64,000 bases of DNA from Gemmatimonadota bacterium (GCA_023249375.1 JAHFCT010000003.1:23979-87978), one strand, 5' to 3'; shown: positions 8,320 through 17,232, numbered from the stretch's first letter. A program made the numbers and translations. The notes: generated by a model not told the origin, from the letters alone.

Positions 8320-10395
8320 TTACATCTTGGGCCGCAGGTCCAGATGCTTGCCCAGCCATCCGTGGAACTCCTTGTACCACAGCTGGCTGTTCTGCGGTTT
8401 CAGAATCCAGTGGCCTTCATCGGGATACACGAGCAGCCGCGCTTCCACGCCCTGCCGCCGCATCGACGTGTACATCGACAGCGCTTCGGTGTACGGCACG
8501 CGATAGTCGAGCTCACCCGTGATGACGAGCGTCGGCGTCTTGAAGTTCTTCGCGTAGAGATGCGGCGAGAACTTGCGGTACTGCGTCGCCATCGCCGTCG
8601 AGTCCCAGAACGGGCCGCCGTATTCCCACTCGGGGAACCACAGCTCCTCCGTGGCGGAGTACATGTTCTCGAGGTTGAACGGTCCGGCGTGCGACACCAG
8701 CGCCTTGAATCGATGGGTATGGCCGGCAATCCAGTTCACCATGTAGCCGCCATACGAGCCGCCGGCGGCCGCCATGTGTGTGCTGTCCATCCACGTGTTG
8801 GCCTTGAGCGCGGCGTCGAGTCCCTTCATCAAATCCGTGTAGACCTTGCCGCCCCAGTCCTTGCTCACGCCGTCGGTGATCTTCTGGCCGTAACCGGTCG
8901 AGCCGCGCGGGTTGATGATGACCAGGCCATAGCCGCCGGTGGCGAACATCTGGTAGTTCCACCGCGTGCTCCACGAGTCAAGCCATGCGCCCTGCGGACC
9001 GCCGTGGATCAGCAGCAGCACGGGGAACTTCTTCCCCGCCTGCCACTGCGGCGGCTTCATCGTCCAGCCGTGGATCGAATCGTTGTTCGCGCCCCTGAAC
9101 CAGAAGTCCTCGAGCGGCGGCAGCGTGAACTGCGCGAGCTGCGTGTCATTCTCGTGCGTGAAGGCGCGCTGGCCGTTGACGCCGCTGGCGTCGAGCGTGC
9201 CGACCCAGACTTCGCCCGGCGCCGACGCCGACTCGCGAATCCACGCGACGGTGCCGTTCTTCGCGATGGTGAGCTGCGAGTTGTTGTGCTCGGTAATCAC
9301 CGGCTGCGGCGTGCCGGCATTCCCCTTGGCATCGAGCGTGACGCGGAAGTAGCGGTCGTGGCCGTGATCGCCGGCCATGACGAGCAGCGTCTTGCTGTCG
9401 GGAGCCGCGACGTAGCCATCGGCATTGCGATCCCAGTTGGGGAGAAGGTCGCGGGCACCCATCGCGCCAAGCTCGGCCCCCATCAAGCGCCACTTGTCGG
9501 CTTCGAAGCCCGCTCGCTTTTGCGATGCGTACACCATCAGCCGTCCGTCAGGAAGAATCACCGGATTTTGGTCGGCGCCTTTGTTGTCCGCGCTGAGCGC
9601 GTGCGTGGCGCCACCGCTTACGGCGAGCATGTACACGTTGAGGTCGGTCGAAAACGCGTTCGCCGAGCCTTGGTCCTTGGCGGTGTAGGCAACCGCCTTG
9701 CCGTCCGCCGCGAACGTGTACGCCTCACTCCCCCCAAACGGTCCCGGCGGTACCTCAAACTTCGCCCCCGGCATCAGGTCGCGAAGGTCGCTGCCGTCCG
9801 GCTGTACGACGAACAGGTGCGACCGCGTGCCGTCGTCGTACGCGTTCCAGTGACGAAACATCAGCTCGTCGGCGATGTGCGCCTTCACCTTGCTCTCGCC
9901 CTTCGCTTTCTCCCTCGCGGCGTTGCACGCGTCGTCGCGACAGTCCGGAAAAACCGCGGACACAAATGCGATGCGATCGCCCGTCGGTGACCAGACCGGC
10001 CCGCTCGCGCCGCCCGTGAGATTCGTCAACTGCTTCGCGCCCGTACCGCTCGCCGGCGCAATCCACAGCTGGCCGCCGTTCGTGTACGCCACGGACTTGC
10101 CGTCGGGCGACCATCGCGCTTCGCTCGCCACCGTCTGGTCATCTGGGAACTGGCGCGCCGCGCCGCCGCTCACCGCAGCGACAAACGTGCGCGTGGTGCG
10201 CTTGTTCGCCGCCAGATCCGTGCTGCGCACCGCGTACAGCAGCCACTGTCCGTCGCTCGACAACTGAGGATCCGAGACCACACGCGTCGCGGCAAAGTCC
10301 TCAAAGGTGATCGCTCGGCGCGACTGCGCGCCCAGCTCCAGTGCGGCTGCGGCCAGCACCACTGCGGTGAGGCACGAACGGCGAAGCAAAGTCAT
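8320..10395 (-). CDS. S9 family prolyl oligopeptidase-like serine peptidase
   Basis: A 691-residue exported peptidase of the dipeptidyl/acylaminoacyl-peptidase type. The signal peptide covers residues 1-25 (ending LGAQSRRA). A PD40-rich propeller follows to about residue 430, then an alpha/beta hydrolase domain. The triad is visible as Ser near 547 (GGSYGGYM), Asp near 629 (GELDYRVP) and His near 661 (DEGHWI). AGGAG precedes the ATG at 7 bases. It probably cleaves short peptides in the periplasm. It stands alone, 34 bases after the cupin gene on the same strand. Confidence 0.93.
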   Translation of the reverse strand: MTLLRRSCLTAVVLAAAALELGAQSRRAITFEDFAATRVVSDPQLSSDGQWLLYAVRSTDLAANKRTTRTFVAAVSGGAARQFPDDQTVASEARWSPDGKSVAYTNGGQLWIAPASGTGAKQLTNLTGGASGPVWSPTGDRIAFVSAVFPDCRDDACNAAREKAKGESKVKAHIADELMFRHWNAYDDGTRSHLFVVQPDGSDLRDLMPGAKFEVPPGPFGGSEAYTFAADGKAVAYTAKDQGSANAFSTDLNVYMLAVSGGATHALSADNKGADQNPVILPDGRLMVYASQKRAGFEADKWRLMGAELGAMGARDLLPNWDRNADGYVAAPDSKTLLVMAGDHGHDRYFRVTLDAKGNAGTPQPVITEHNNSQLTIAKNGTVAWIRESASAPGEVWVGTLDASGVNGQRAFTHENDTQLAQFTLPPLEDFWFRGANNDSIHGWTMKPPQWQAGKKFPVLLLIHGGPQGAWLDSWSTRWNYQMFATGGYGLVIINPRGSTGYGQKITDGVSKDWGGKVYTDLMKGLDAALKANTWMDSTHMAAAGGSYGGYMVNWIAGHTHRFKALVSHAGPFNLENMYSATEELWFPEWEYGGPFWDSTAMATQYRKFSPHLYAKNFKTPTLVITGELDYRVPYTEALSMYTSMRRQGVEARLLVYPDEGHWILKPQNSQLWYKEFHGWLGKHLDLRPKM

Positions 10396-10429
10396 ACCAG
10401 ACTCCTGCGGCCGCGGCGGCCGCCGAGGT

Positions 10430-10915
10430 TCAGAGGTAGGTCAGAAATTCAGGGAACGACGCCTGCAACCGCGACGCGAGCTCCGGAAAGTCACGCAGCA
10501 ACCGGAAATCCGAGAACTCGAACCCCGGCGCCACGGTGCAGCCGGCCAGCGTATACTCGCCCGTGCAGCGCACGGCCTGCCAGCAGCCGGCCGGCACGAC
10601 GCGCACCGGCGCGCTCGACGCACCCACGGGTCCCAGCCCCTCGCTGCGCGCGCGCATCACTTGCCCATCGAGCAGATGCAGTTCCATCGGCGCGCCTTCG
10701 TACCAGTGCCAGATCTCATCCGACGCCACGCGGTGCCACGGGTTCACGTCCGTGCCGCGCAGCAGATAGAAGATGGTCGTCACCGCCCAGCGCTCGGAGC
10801 GCCCGTCGTCGGTGCGCACCATCCGCCGCGACCGAAACAGTTCGCGGTAGTGGCCGCCTTCGGGATGCGGCACGAGCCCCAGCTCGCGCACCAACTCAGC
10901 TGCGCGGTCGCTCAT
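10430..10915 (-). CDS. Cupin domain protein (DUF985/cupin_5 type)
   Basis: A 161-residue protein matching the small cupin family typified by the opening LGLVPHPEGGHYRELFRS and by blocks TTIFYLLRG, WHRVASDEIWHWYEG and GCTVAPGFEFSDF. These form a single beta barrel; sugar or metal binding has been suggested for the family but no reaction is established here. The ATG overlaps the stop of terC (ATGA at 10912-10915), so it is probably translated from the same message. The S9 peptidase follows on the same strand. Confidence 0.85.
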   Translation of the reverse strand: MSDRAAELVRELGLVPHPEGGHYRELFRSRRMVRTDDGRSERWAVTTIFYLLRGTDVNPWHRVASDEIWHWYEGAPMELHLLDGQVMRARSEGLGPVGASSAPVRVVPAGCWQAVRCTGEYTLAGCTVAPGFEFSDFRLLRDFPELASRLQASFPEFLTYL

Positions 10916-11652
10916 GACGGCACGCTCTGGCGCAGCTTCACCGCCGTGGACCGTTCGCGCACCTTGATGTTGATCATCTCCACCGCCACCGAGAAGGCCA
11001 TCGCAAAGTAGGTGTACCCCTTGGGCACCTGATAGCCGAATCCCTCGATGATCAGGTTGCCGCCAATCATCACGAGAAAGGCGAGGGCGAGCACCTTGAT
11101 GGTCGGGTGCTGGTCCACGAAATCCGAAATGGGCGTCGACGCCCAGAGCATCACGAACAGCGCCAGCACGTTGGCCGCAATCATGATCAGCACGTTCTGC
11201 ACCATCCCCACCGCGGTGATCACCGAGTCCACCGAGAACACGATGTCGATCACCATGATCTGCGCCACCACCGCGAGCAGCGCCGTCTTCACCTTCGCCG
11301 CGCGCTGATGCTCGACCCCCTCGAGCTTCGAGTGGATCTCGAAGGTCGCCTTCGCAATCAGGAACAGTCCGCCGACAATCAGGATCAGGTCGCGCCCGCT
11401 GATGTTGCGCCCCATCGCCGTGAACAGGTTCCCGGTCAACCCCATGATCCACGTGATGCTCAGCAGGAAGGCAATGCGCGTCACCAGCGCGCCGGTCAGC
11501 CCCAGCCGGCGCGCCTTGGGCTGCTCCGCGGCCGGCAGCTTGCCCGCGAGAATCGCGATGAAGATGATGTTGTCGATGCCGAGGACGAGTTCGAGCGCCG
11601 TCAGCGTCAGGAGCCCAATCCACGCATTCGGATCGGCGAGCCAGGAGAGCAT
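10912..11652 (-). CDS. TerC family integral membrane protein
   Basis: A 246-residue protein with about seven transmembrane helices. It opens with the family hallmark ALELVLGIDNIIFIAILAG (acidic residues inside the first helix), and a second acidic helix reads VIDIVFSVDSVITAVGM. Members are linked to metal-ion export (manganese, calcium) and tellurium resistance; the ion here is not known. No CBS or other cytosolic domain is attached. A short loop of charged residues near 95-115 lies between helices 3 and 4. It is co-transcribed with the downstream cupin. Confidence 0.92.
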   Translation of the reverse strand: MLSWLADPNAWIGLLTLTALELVLGIDNIIFIAILAGKLPAAEQPKARRLGLTGALVTRIAFLLSITWIMGLTGNLFTAMGRNISGRDLILIVGGLFLIAKATFEIHSKLEGVEHQRAAKVKTALLAVVAQIMVIDIVFSVDSVITAVGMVQNVLIMIAANVLALFVMLWASTPISDFVDQHPTIKVLALAFLVMIGGNLIIEGFGYQVPKGYTYFAMAFSVAVEMINIKVRERSTAVKLRQSVPS

Positions 11653-11720
11653 GGGTGCGGGAAGAGTGGAGGTGGAACTCGGATCGGCGCTTCGCGCGAC
11701 GACCCCGAACGATCCCTAAA

Positions 11721-12749
11721 CTACCGCGCGTCAGCCGCGGGCGGAGCGTCGCCGCCCGACCACGTGACCGTCCAGCGGCGCGTCTGCCCAGGCTCGATCC
11801 AGTGCGCCCCTTCCCACGCGCCCAGCGCGTCGCTCAGCGTATCGGGGGCGCCGATCGCCGGTTCGAACCCGAGGTTGTAATACGGGGCCGGCTTGCGCCA
11901 TGGCAGCAGCGAGGTGCGCGGCAGCGGATTCCAGCCGCCGTTGTTGATCCACAGCGCGAGCTGCGGCACCTCTGCCGCGTCGCAACGCGCCGTCAGCATG
12001 TGCGCGCCCTCGATCACCGAGAGCGCCTGTTCGCCGGGCGGCAAATCCACAAAAAGCTTGCACGCGAACCTCTTCTTCCACGCGCGGGCCGGCACCGAGA
12101 GGTCGAGCAGTTGGCCGCCGCAGCGCGGGCGCGGCCACTTATGCTGCGCGCCAGCTCCCCCAAGATCGATGCCGTCCTGCGACCAGACGCGCGTCCGCGC
12201 GCCCTCGGGGAGCGAGAGTCGCGTCTCACCGGTGAGCGGCAGCAGCGGATGCGCCGACCAAATAAACGGGATCTTCAGTTCGCCAAGGTTTGTCGCCGCA
12301 TACTCGCAGCGCACCGCCCCGTCCGGCGTCACCACCACCGACCGTTCGAATCGGTACGGGAGCGCGGACCCCTGCCACACGAGATGCGCCCGGTGGCCCG
12401 CGCCGCCCGTCGTCAGCTGCAAGTCGGGTTGCTGCGACCACAGTTCGCCGTGGTCGGGCAGGTCGCGTCCCCCCACGCCACGCACGATCGACGGCAGCGC
12501 GCATGATCCCACCGTCGGGAAACACTCGTCGAATCCGCCGCTGTCCGCGCTCAGCGCATACGACGCGCTCGCATCGGGAGCGCGAAACGGCAGCTGCGCG
12601 TTGCGCCACAGCCATTGCCGCTCGCCAAACCACAGTTCGGCAATCTTGCCGCCGAGCGCCGGAACGAGCACGACGCGCGCGTTGCCGCCGCGCAGTTCCA
12701 CGGTGCCGAACGACGGGCCCGGCCGCGCCAGTGGAGCCACCCGGCTCAC
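11721..12749 (-). CDS. Galactose mutarotase-like / aldose epimerase-fold protein
   Basis: A 342-residue beta-rich protein. Recognisable elements are VVLVPALGGKIAELWF at the start, GGFDECFPTV near residue 72, LPDHGELWSQ near 98 and IWSAHPLLPL near 163, which recall the substrate His/Glu positions of aldose-1-epimerase-fold enzymes. The function is probably sugar binding or epimerisation, but the catalytic assignment is not certain. The GTG at 12749 forms a GTGA overlap with the stop of ispH, so translation is coupled. There is no signal peptide. Confidence 0.72.
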   Translation of the reverse strand: MSRVAPLARPGPSFGTVELRGGNARVVLVPALGGKIAELWFGERQWLWRNAQLPFRAPDASASYALSADSGGFDECFPTVGSCALPSIVRGVGGRDLPDHGELWSQQPDLQLTTGGAGHRAHLVWQGSALPYRFERSVVVTPDGAVRCEYAATNLGELKIPFIWSAHPLLPLTGETRLSLPEGARTRVWSQDGIDLGGAGAQHKWPRPRCGGQLLDLSVPARAWKKRFACKLFVDLPPGEQALSVIEGAHMLTARCDAAEVPQLALWINNGGWNPLPRTSLLPWRKPAPYYNLGFEPAIGAPDTLSDALGAWEGAHWIEPGQTRRWTVTWSGGDAPPAADAR

Positions 12750-13954
12750 CCGATCGACATGGGATCGATGCCGCGCGTCGCAAACACGCGGGCCACGGTG
12801 TCGCCAATCTTGTTGTTCGGCGTGCTCGCGCCCGCCGTGAGTCCCACCGTCACGGCGCCGCTCCGCAGCCAGTCGGCAGTCTCCACTTCGGCCCCCGACA
12901 CGGTATCGCGCGCGCGAATGGTGCCGCGCACGGGATCAATGCACAGGGCGTCCTCCACGTGGAACGTGCGCACCTTCTCCGCGCACAGCGCCGCCAGCGA
13001 CAGCGTGTTGCTGGAGTTGAACCCGCCGACCACGAGCATCACGTCCAGCGGCTCCAGCAGCAGCGCGTTCACCGCATCCTGCCGGTCCTGCGTGGCGCTG
13101 CAAATGGTGTCGAACGTGCGGAAGTTCTCCGCGCGGTACGCGTCGCCCTTCGCCGACGTCATCGCGCGGCCCACTTCTTCGCCAATCGCCAGCGATTCGC
13201 GCGCCAGCATCGTGGTCTGGTTGGCCACGCCGATGCGCCGCAGGTGCACGTCCGGATCGAAGTGCGCGCTCGCGGCCCTTCCGTACTTGGCGAGGAAGGC
13301 CGCGCGGTCGCCCCGTCCCGCGAGATACTCCGTCACGTCATGCGCTTCGTCCATGTTGCGCACCACCAGATACGTGCCACCCGGAAACTTCTCCACCTGC
13401 GACGCCGTCGCCCGCGTTTCCTCGTGGTAGTACTTGCCGTGGATCAGCGACGTGAACCCGTCGCGTGCGTACACCTCGACGCGCTTCCAGACGTTCAGCA
13501 CCGAACCACAGGTCGTGTCGACCACTACGCACCCCTTGTCGCGCAGCGTCTGGAAATCCGTCATCGTCACGCCGAAGGCGGGGAGAATCACCACGTCGTC
13601 CGCCGAGATGGCCGAGTAGTCAAACACGCCGCCCGCCGGCAGGAGGATCTCGATCCCCATCTCGCGCAGGCGCTGGTTAACGTGCGGATTGTGGATGATC
13701 TCGCCCACCAGGTAGACGCGCCGGTCAGGGAACTTGTGCCGCGTCTGGTAGGCATACTCCACGGCCCGTTCGACGCCGTAGCAGAACCCGAACTCCTTGG
13801 CCAGCCGCACCGTCACGTCGCCCGCCGCCAACCGATAGTCCCGCGCGCGCAGCAAGTCGACGAGCTGGCCGGCGTAGTCGGCGGATAACGTGGCCTCCAC
13901 ATCCTGCTTGAGGCCAAATCCCTTGCGGAAGTACGTCGTGTCGGGGGCGTTCAT
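12746..13954 (-). CDS. ispH: 4-hydroxy-3-methylbut-2-enyl diphosphate reductase
   Basis: A 402-residue iron-sulfur enzyme of the MEP pathway, converting HMBPP to IPP and DMAPP in the cytosol. Three cluster cysteines are in GFCYGVERAV (near residue 58), VDTTCGSV and ICSATQDRQDAV. It is about 80 residues longer than the E. coli enzyme and has an N-terminal extension (DTTYFRKGFGLK), matching the long cyanobacterial/plant-like form. A TAGATT box ends six bases before the ATG, suggesting a leaderless message. The mutarotase-like gene overlaps its 3' end. Confidence 0.95.
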   Translation of the reverse strand: MNAPDTTYFRKGFGLKQDVEATLSADYAGQLVDLLRARDYRLAAGDVTVRLAKEFGFCYGVERAVEYAYQTRHKFPDRRVYLVGEIIHNPHVNQRLREMGIEILLPAGGVFDYSAISADDVVILPAFGVTMTDFQTLRDKGCVVVDTTCGSVLNVWKRVEVYARDGFTSLIHGKYYHEETRATASQVEKFPGGTYLVVRNMDEAHDVTEYLAGRGDRAAFLAKYGRAASAHFDPDVHLRRIGVANQTTMLARESLAIGEEVGRAMTSAKGDAYRAENFRTFDTICSATQDRQDAVNALLLEPLDVMLVVGGFNSSNTLSLAALCAEKVRTFHVEDALCIDPVRGTIRARDTVSGAEVETADWLRSGAVTVGLTAGASTPNNKIGDTVARVFATRGIDPMSIG

Positions 13955-13960
13955 GCGCGA

Positions 13961-13966
13961 AATCTA
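13961..13966 (-). promoter_or_regulatory. TAGATT -10-like box for ispH
   Basis: TAGATT on the minus strand, six bases before the ispH ATG at 13954. No clear -35 is visible upstream. Confidence 0.5.
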
Positions 13967-14080
13967 GCGGACGCCCGCCGGTTCTGGGGACTGCCCGCAC
14001 CTCGCCGTGTCTCGACGGCACATCGCGCGGTCGCGGCGCACCCTGCGACATCCTGTCTCGCCTCCAGCGCGCCGACACGG

Positions 14081-14086
14081 TAACTT
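14081..14086 (+). promoter_or_regulatory. TAACTT -10-like box for the transhydrogenase gene
   Basis: TAACTT ends eight bases before the ATG at 14095. It lies in the 140-base divergent region shared with ispH. Confidence 0.45.
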
Positions 14087-14094
14087 CGCCGGTG

Positions 14095-15528
14095 ATGAGC
14101 GAACACTTCGACCTCGTCGTGATCGGCGCTGGCCCCGCAGGCGAAAAAGGGGCGGCGCAGGCCGCGTATTTCGGCAAGAAGGTCTGCCTCATCGAGCGCG
14201 CGCCCAAACCGGGCGGTGCCGCCGTCAACACGGGAACCATTCCGTCCAACACGCTGCGCGAGTCGGCGATGCTCCTCGCCGGGCTCCGCCGCAAGGGCCT
14301 CTACGGCGTCGAGTTCCGCGTGCAGCCCGATCTCTCCGTCGCCGACTTCATGCAGCGCGAACGGCAGGTCATCGAGGCGCGCTGGCACGACATCGAGGAG
14401 AATCTCGCCGAGCACCAGATCACCACCGTGCAGGGCGCCGCCCGCTTCACGGGACCGCAGGCCGTCGAGGTTACGCGGCACGGCCAGCCGGCGCGCAGTT
14501 TCTCGGGCGACATCTTCCTCGTCGCCTCCGGCGCGCATCCGCTGCGACCCGCCGCCATCCCGTTCGACGGCACCGTCATCATCGACAGCACCGACGTACC
14601 GACGATGATGTCCATCCCCGCGCGTCTCATCGTCATCGGTGGCGGCACCATCGGGTGCACCTACGCCTGCATCTTCGCCGCACTCGGCGCGCAGGTGACG
14701 CTCGTCAGCACGCACCCGCGCCTCCTCTCGCAATTCGACCACGAAGTGGGCGATGCGCTGCGCCAGGAACTGACGCGCCGGCTGGGCATCAACGTGCACC
14801 TCGACACCGAGGTCAGCCGCATCGACGCACAGGCAGGGCTGGGATACGTCACCATCGCCGACGGTACGACGTCCGTCGCCGAGTGCGTCCTCTACGCCGC
14901 CGGACGGGAAGGCGCCACCGCCGATCTTGGCCTCGAAAACGCCGGTGTCGCCGCCAACAAGCGCGGCTTCATCGTTGTCGACGAGAAGTACCGCACGAGC
15001 ACCACGCACATCTACGCCGCGGGCGACGTCATCGGGTATCCGGGACGCGCATCAACGTCGATGGAGCAGGCCCGCGTCGCGATGTGCCACGCCTTCGGCC
15101 TGCGCTACAAGCAGACGGTCGCATCCATCGTGCCGTTTGGCGTCTGGACCATCCCCGAGGTCGCCAGCGTCGGCCTGTCGGAGCAGGAGGCGCAGGCACG
15201 CGGCCTCGGCATCGAGACGGGCAAGGCCTTCTTCCAGCACAACGCCCGCGGTCAGATCCTCGGCGAAACCACCGGCTTCGTGAAGCTCGTCTTCACCCTC
15301 GAGGACAAGCAGCTCCTCGGCGCCGTCGTCGTCGGCGAGGGAGCGTGCGAGATCATTCATGTCGCCAGTGCGGTAATCGCGCACGGCGGAACCATCGACT
15401 ACTTCATCCAGGCCGTGTTCAGTTATCCGTCGATGTCGGAGGCGTTCAAGTACGCGGCGTACGACGGGCTGCAGCGGGTGCAGCGGCGCATTGAACGTGC
15501 CGGTGGCCTCGCGACGGAAGGCAGCTAG
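14095..15528 (+). CDS. sthA: Soluble pyridine nucleotide transhydrogenase-type flavoprotein
   Basis: A 477-residue FAD/NAD(P)H disulfide-reductase-fold protein of the SthA type, which moves hydride between NADPH and NAD+. FAD binding is seen in VVIGAGPAGEKGA, the nucleotide site in VIGGGTIGCTYA, the second FAD motif in TTHIYAAGDVIG, and the dimerisation domain in the last 120 residues. The redox-active disulfide of lipoamide dehydrogenases is absent: the region reads GGAAVNTGTIPSNTLRES, with Ala and Thr at the cysteine positions and Asn where the common IPSK lysine lies. The ATG at 14095 is preferred; a GTG sits directly before it. Absence of the cysteines supports the transhydrogenase call. 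Confidence 0.87.
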   Translation: MSEHFDLVVIGAGPAGEKGAAQAAYFGKKVCLIERAPKPGGAAVNTGTIPSNTLRESAMLLAGLRRKGLYGVEFRVQPDLSVADFMQRERQVIEARWHDIEENLAEHQITTVQGAARFTGPQAVEVTRHGQPARSFSGDIFLVASGAHPLRPAAIPFDGTVIIDSTDVPTMMSIPARLIVIGGGTIGCTYACIFAALGAQVTLVSTHPRLLSQFDHEVGDALRQELTRRLGINVHLDTEVSRIDAQAGLGYVTIADGTTSVAECVLYAAGREGATADLGLENAGVAANKRGFIVVDEKYRTSTTHIYAAGDVIGYPGRASTSMEQARVAMCHAFGLRYKQTVASIVPFGVWTIPEVASVGLSEQEAQARGLGIETGKAFFQHNARGQILGETTGFVKLVFTLEDKQLLGAVVVGEGACEIIHVASAVIAHGGTIDYFIQAVFSYPSMSEAFKYAAYDGLQRVQRRIERAGGLATEGS

Positions 15529-15592
15529 CAGGAGCCGTCGTTCATGATCGCGCGGCGCACGCGCGCCGCCGCCGCCCGCCGCCCGCCACCGC

Positions 15593-16012
15593 CTACTCTC
15601 GCTCGACGAACTGTTCGATGTGCTCCCGCACGTCACGCGGGATCGGATACTTCGCCATCGTGTCCTTGTGCACGCAGACGACGGTCAGCGTGCCCGACGC
15701 GCGGTGCGCGCGGTCGCTTTCGCGGTACACCTCAAAGCGCATCGTCAGCGACGTCTCGCCCACGCGCGAGAACCAGGCCTCGATCTCCACCAGTTCGTCC
15801 ATCTGCGCCGGCGAATGGAACTCGCATTGCAGCGCCTTGCGCGGCAGCCAGACGCCGCCCGCCTTGCGCAGCGTCTCGTACGGCAGGCCGCACGCACGGA
15901 ACATCTCGTGCTCGGCGATCTCAAACAGCCGCAGGTACGTGCTGTAGTGGATGATGCCCAGCGGGTCGCAGTCCGACCAGCGGACGCGGTCGTGGATCGT
16001 GAACCTGGCCAT
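15593..16012 (-). CDS. Acyl-CoA thioesterase, 4HBT/YbgC-like hotdog fold
   Basis: A 139-residue single hotdog-domain protein. The family active-site block is clear: RWSDCDPLGIIHYSTYLRLF followed by EIAEHE, giving the Asp, Gly, His and Glu of 4-hydroxybenzoyl-CoA thioesterase-like enzymes. It hydrolyses acyl-CoA thioesters; the acyl group is unknown. It lies five bases after the stop of the YjjX-like gene, which suggests one transcript. The ATG at 16012 is chosen since upstream in-frame sequence is arginine-rich shadow of that neighbour. Confidence 0.88.
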   Translation of the reverse strand: MARFTIHDRVRWSDCDPLGIIHYSTYLRLFEIAEHEMFRACGLPYETLRKAGGVWLPRKALQCEFHSPAQMDELVEIEAWFSRVGETSLTMRFEVYRESDRAHRASGTLTVVCVHKDTMAKYPIPRDVREHIEQFVERE

Positions 16013-16017
16013 GAGGG

Positions 16018-16569
16018 CTAGCTCCGGTGGGGCCGGTACATCGCCGCGCCCAGTACGGGCGCAAGGGCGTAGGCGATGATGGCTTCGTAGGCTTGCTGCC
16101 GGCTGACGAGCCCTTCGGTGAGAATCCCCACCGCGCCCGCGCCATGCTTGATGTTGTCCGTCCCGATCAACCGGTCGATCGCGTGGCCAAGCTCGACCCC
16201 CTCGCGAATCAGCGCGGCGACCGCGTCGGGGAGCGGCATCGACAGCGAACCACCCACATGCACGCCCCCATCGCGCGTCGCCACCACGGCCCAGGCGCAC
16301 GTGCGCATGCCAGCGCTCGAATCCACGACGCCGCCTTCAATGCCGACGCCAAGATCGGCGTCGAGCGCGGCGCGCGCCGCCTGTGCGCGATTCGTCGCGC
16401 CAAGGATAGTCTGTGCGTCGCCGACTGGCTGGTCGGGCACCATCGAGGCCGCGGCCATTCCCTCGACCGTGGCCATCGGGTCGAGACGGTGGAGCACGGC
16501 GCGCACCGCGGCCAGCTTCACCGGATTCGTGGAACCGACGGCCACGCGACGGATGTTGGAGAGAGGCAC
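16018..16569 (-). CDS. yjjX: Inosine/xanthosine triphosphatase (DUF84, YjjX-like)
   Basis: A 183-residue house-cleaning NTPase that removes deaminated purine nucleotides (ITP/XTP) before they enter RNA or DNA. Family marks are VGSTNPVKLAAVR at the N-terminus, ALDADLGVGIEGGV around residues 68-82 and NIKHGAGAVGILTEG near 139. The length is close to E. coli YjjX. The start is the GTG at 16569 because the next in-frame codons would enter the divergent gene and a TAAGTT box ends seven bases upstream. The thioesterase gene follows at once. Confidence 0.87.
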   Translation of the reverse strand: MPLSNIRRVAVGSTNPVKLAAVRAVLHRLDPMATVEGMAAASMVPDQPVGDAQTILGATNRAQAARAALDADLGVGIEGGVVDSSAGMRTCAWAVVATRDGGVHVGGSLSMPLPDAVAALIREGVELGHAIDRLIGTDNIKHGAGAVGILTEGLVSRQQAYEAIIAYALAPVLGAAMYRPHRS

Positions 16570-16575
16570 GGCGTG

Positions 16576-16581
16576 TAACTT
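16576..16581 (+). promoter_or_regulatory. TAACTT -10-like box for the CGNR gene
   Basis: TAACTT ends nine bases before the ATG at 16591. It overlaps the opposite-strand box for yjjX within the palindromic-looking heptamer TAACTTA. Confidence 0.5.
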
Positions 16582-16582
16582 A
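16577..16582 (-). promoter_or_regulatory. TAAGTT -10-like box for yjjX
   Basis: TAAGTT on the minus strand ends seven bases before the yjjX GTG at 16569. It shares five bases with the plus-strand box, so the 21-base divergent gap has little room for any other arrangement. Confidence 0.5.
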
Positions 16583-16590
16583 GGCGCACG

Positions 16591-17223
16591 ATGCCCCGCG
16601 CGAAAACTCCATTCGCCGCCGGCCGCCTCTGGCTGGACTTCGTCAACACCGACGAGGCGCCGCGCCACGCGCAGCCGGACGCGCTGGTGTCCTTCGACGG
16701 GTACCTCGCGTGGCTCGAGGCATCGGGCCTTATCGACGCCGCACGGCGCGCCGCGCTGCAGCGCCGCGCGGTCGAGCAGCCCGCGAGCGCCAGCGCCACG
16801 CTGCACGAGGCACGGCGCATTCGCAGCGCGCTCCGGCCGCTGGCCGAGCGCGGGACGCAGACGGCGGAACGCGCCACGCAGGCCGCGGTGCTCGAGATCA
16901 ATCGCGTGCTCGGCCGCTCCACCGGCGTGCGGCGCGTCGCGCATGACCCGCGCGACGGGTCGTTTCACCGAAGCTTCGTCCCCTCCGGTGACGCGTTCGC
17001 CGCGCTCGTGATTCCGGTGGTGGAGAGCGCCGCCGACACGCTGGTCACCGGCGAGCTGGCGCGCGTGCGGCGGTGTGTGGCCGAGCCGTCTTGCCCGCGG
17101 GTCTTCCTCGACACCAGCCGCAGCGGACGCCGTCGCTGGTGCGACATGCGCAGTTGCGGCAACAGGGCGAAGGCTGCGCGCCACCGCGCCACGTCGAGTG
17201 CGCGCCGGCGAAAGTCACAGTAG
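16591..17223 (+). CDS. CGNR zinc-finger (ABATE domain) putative transcription regulator
   Basis: A 210-residue protein with the ABATE-domain opening AAGRLWLDFVNTDE and a C-terminal zinc finger: CVAEPSCPRVFLD, then RRRWCDMRSCGNR, which carries the name-giving CGNR. The family is thought to be DNA-binding, with ABATE as a ligand-sensing part; neither activity is shown here. The tail is basic (ARHRATSSARRRKSQ). It is transcribed divergently from yjjX with only 21 bases between start codons, so it may influence its neighbour. Confidence 0.88.
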   Translation: MPRAKTPFAAGRLWLDFVNTDEAPRHAQPDALVSFDGYLAWLEASGLIDAARRAALQRRAVEQPASASATLHEARRIRSALRPLAERGTQTAERATQAAVLEINRVLGRSTGVRRVAHDPRDGSFHRSFVPSGDAFAALVIPVVESAADTLVTGELARVRRCVAEPSCPRVFLDTSRSGRRRWCDMRSCGNRAKAARHRATSSARRRKSQ

Positions 17224-17232
17224 GCAGCGCCC

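Noticed and set aside
8230..9990. Long plus-strand reading frame of 586 codons opposite the S9 peptidase
   Set aside because: It is rich in Arg/His/Val with no family motifs, and the peptidase on the other strand has a full triad and signal. It is a high-GC shadow frame.
11871..12350. tRNA-like GTTCGAA/GTTCGAAT sequences
   Set aside because: They lie inside the mutarotase-like coding sequence and no acceptor stem or anticodon arm surrounds them.
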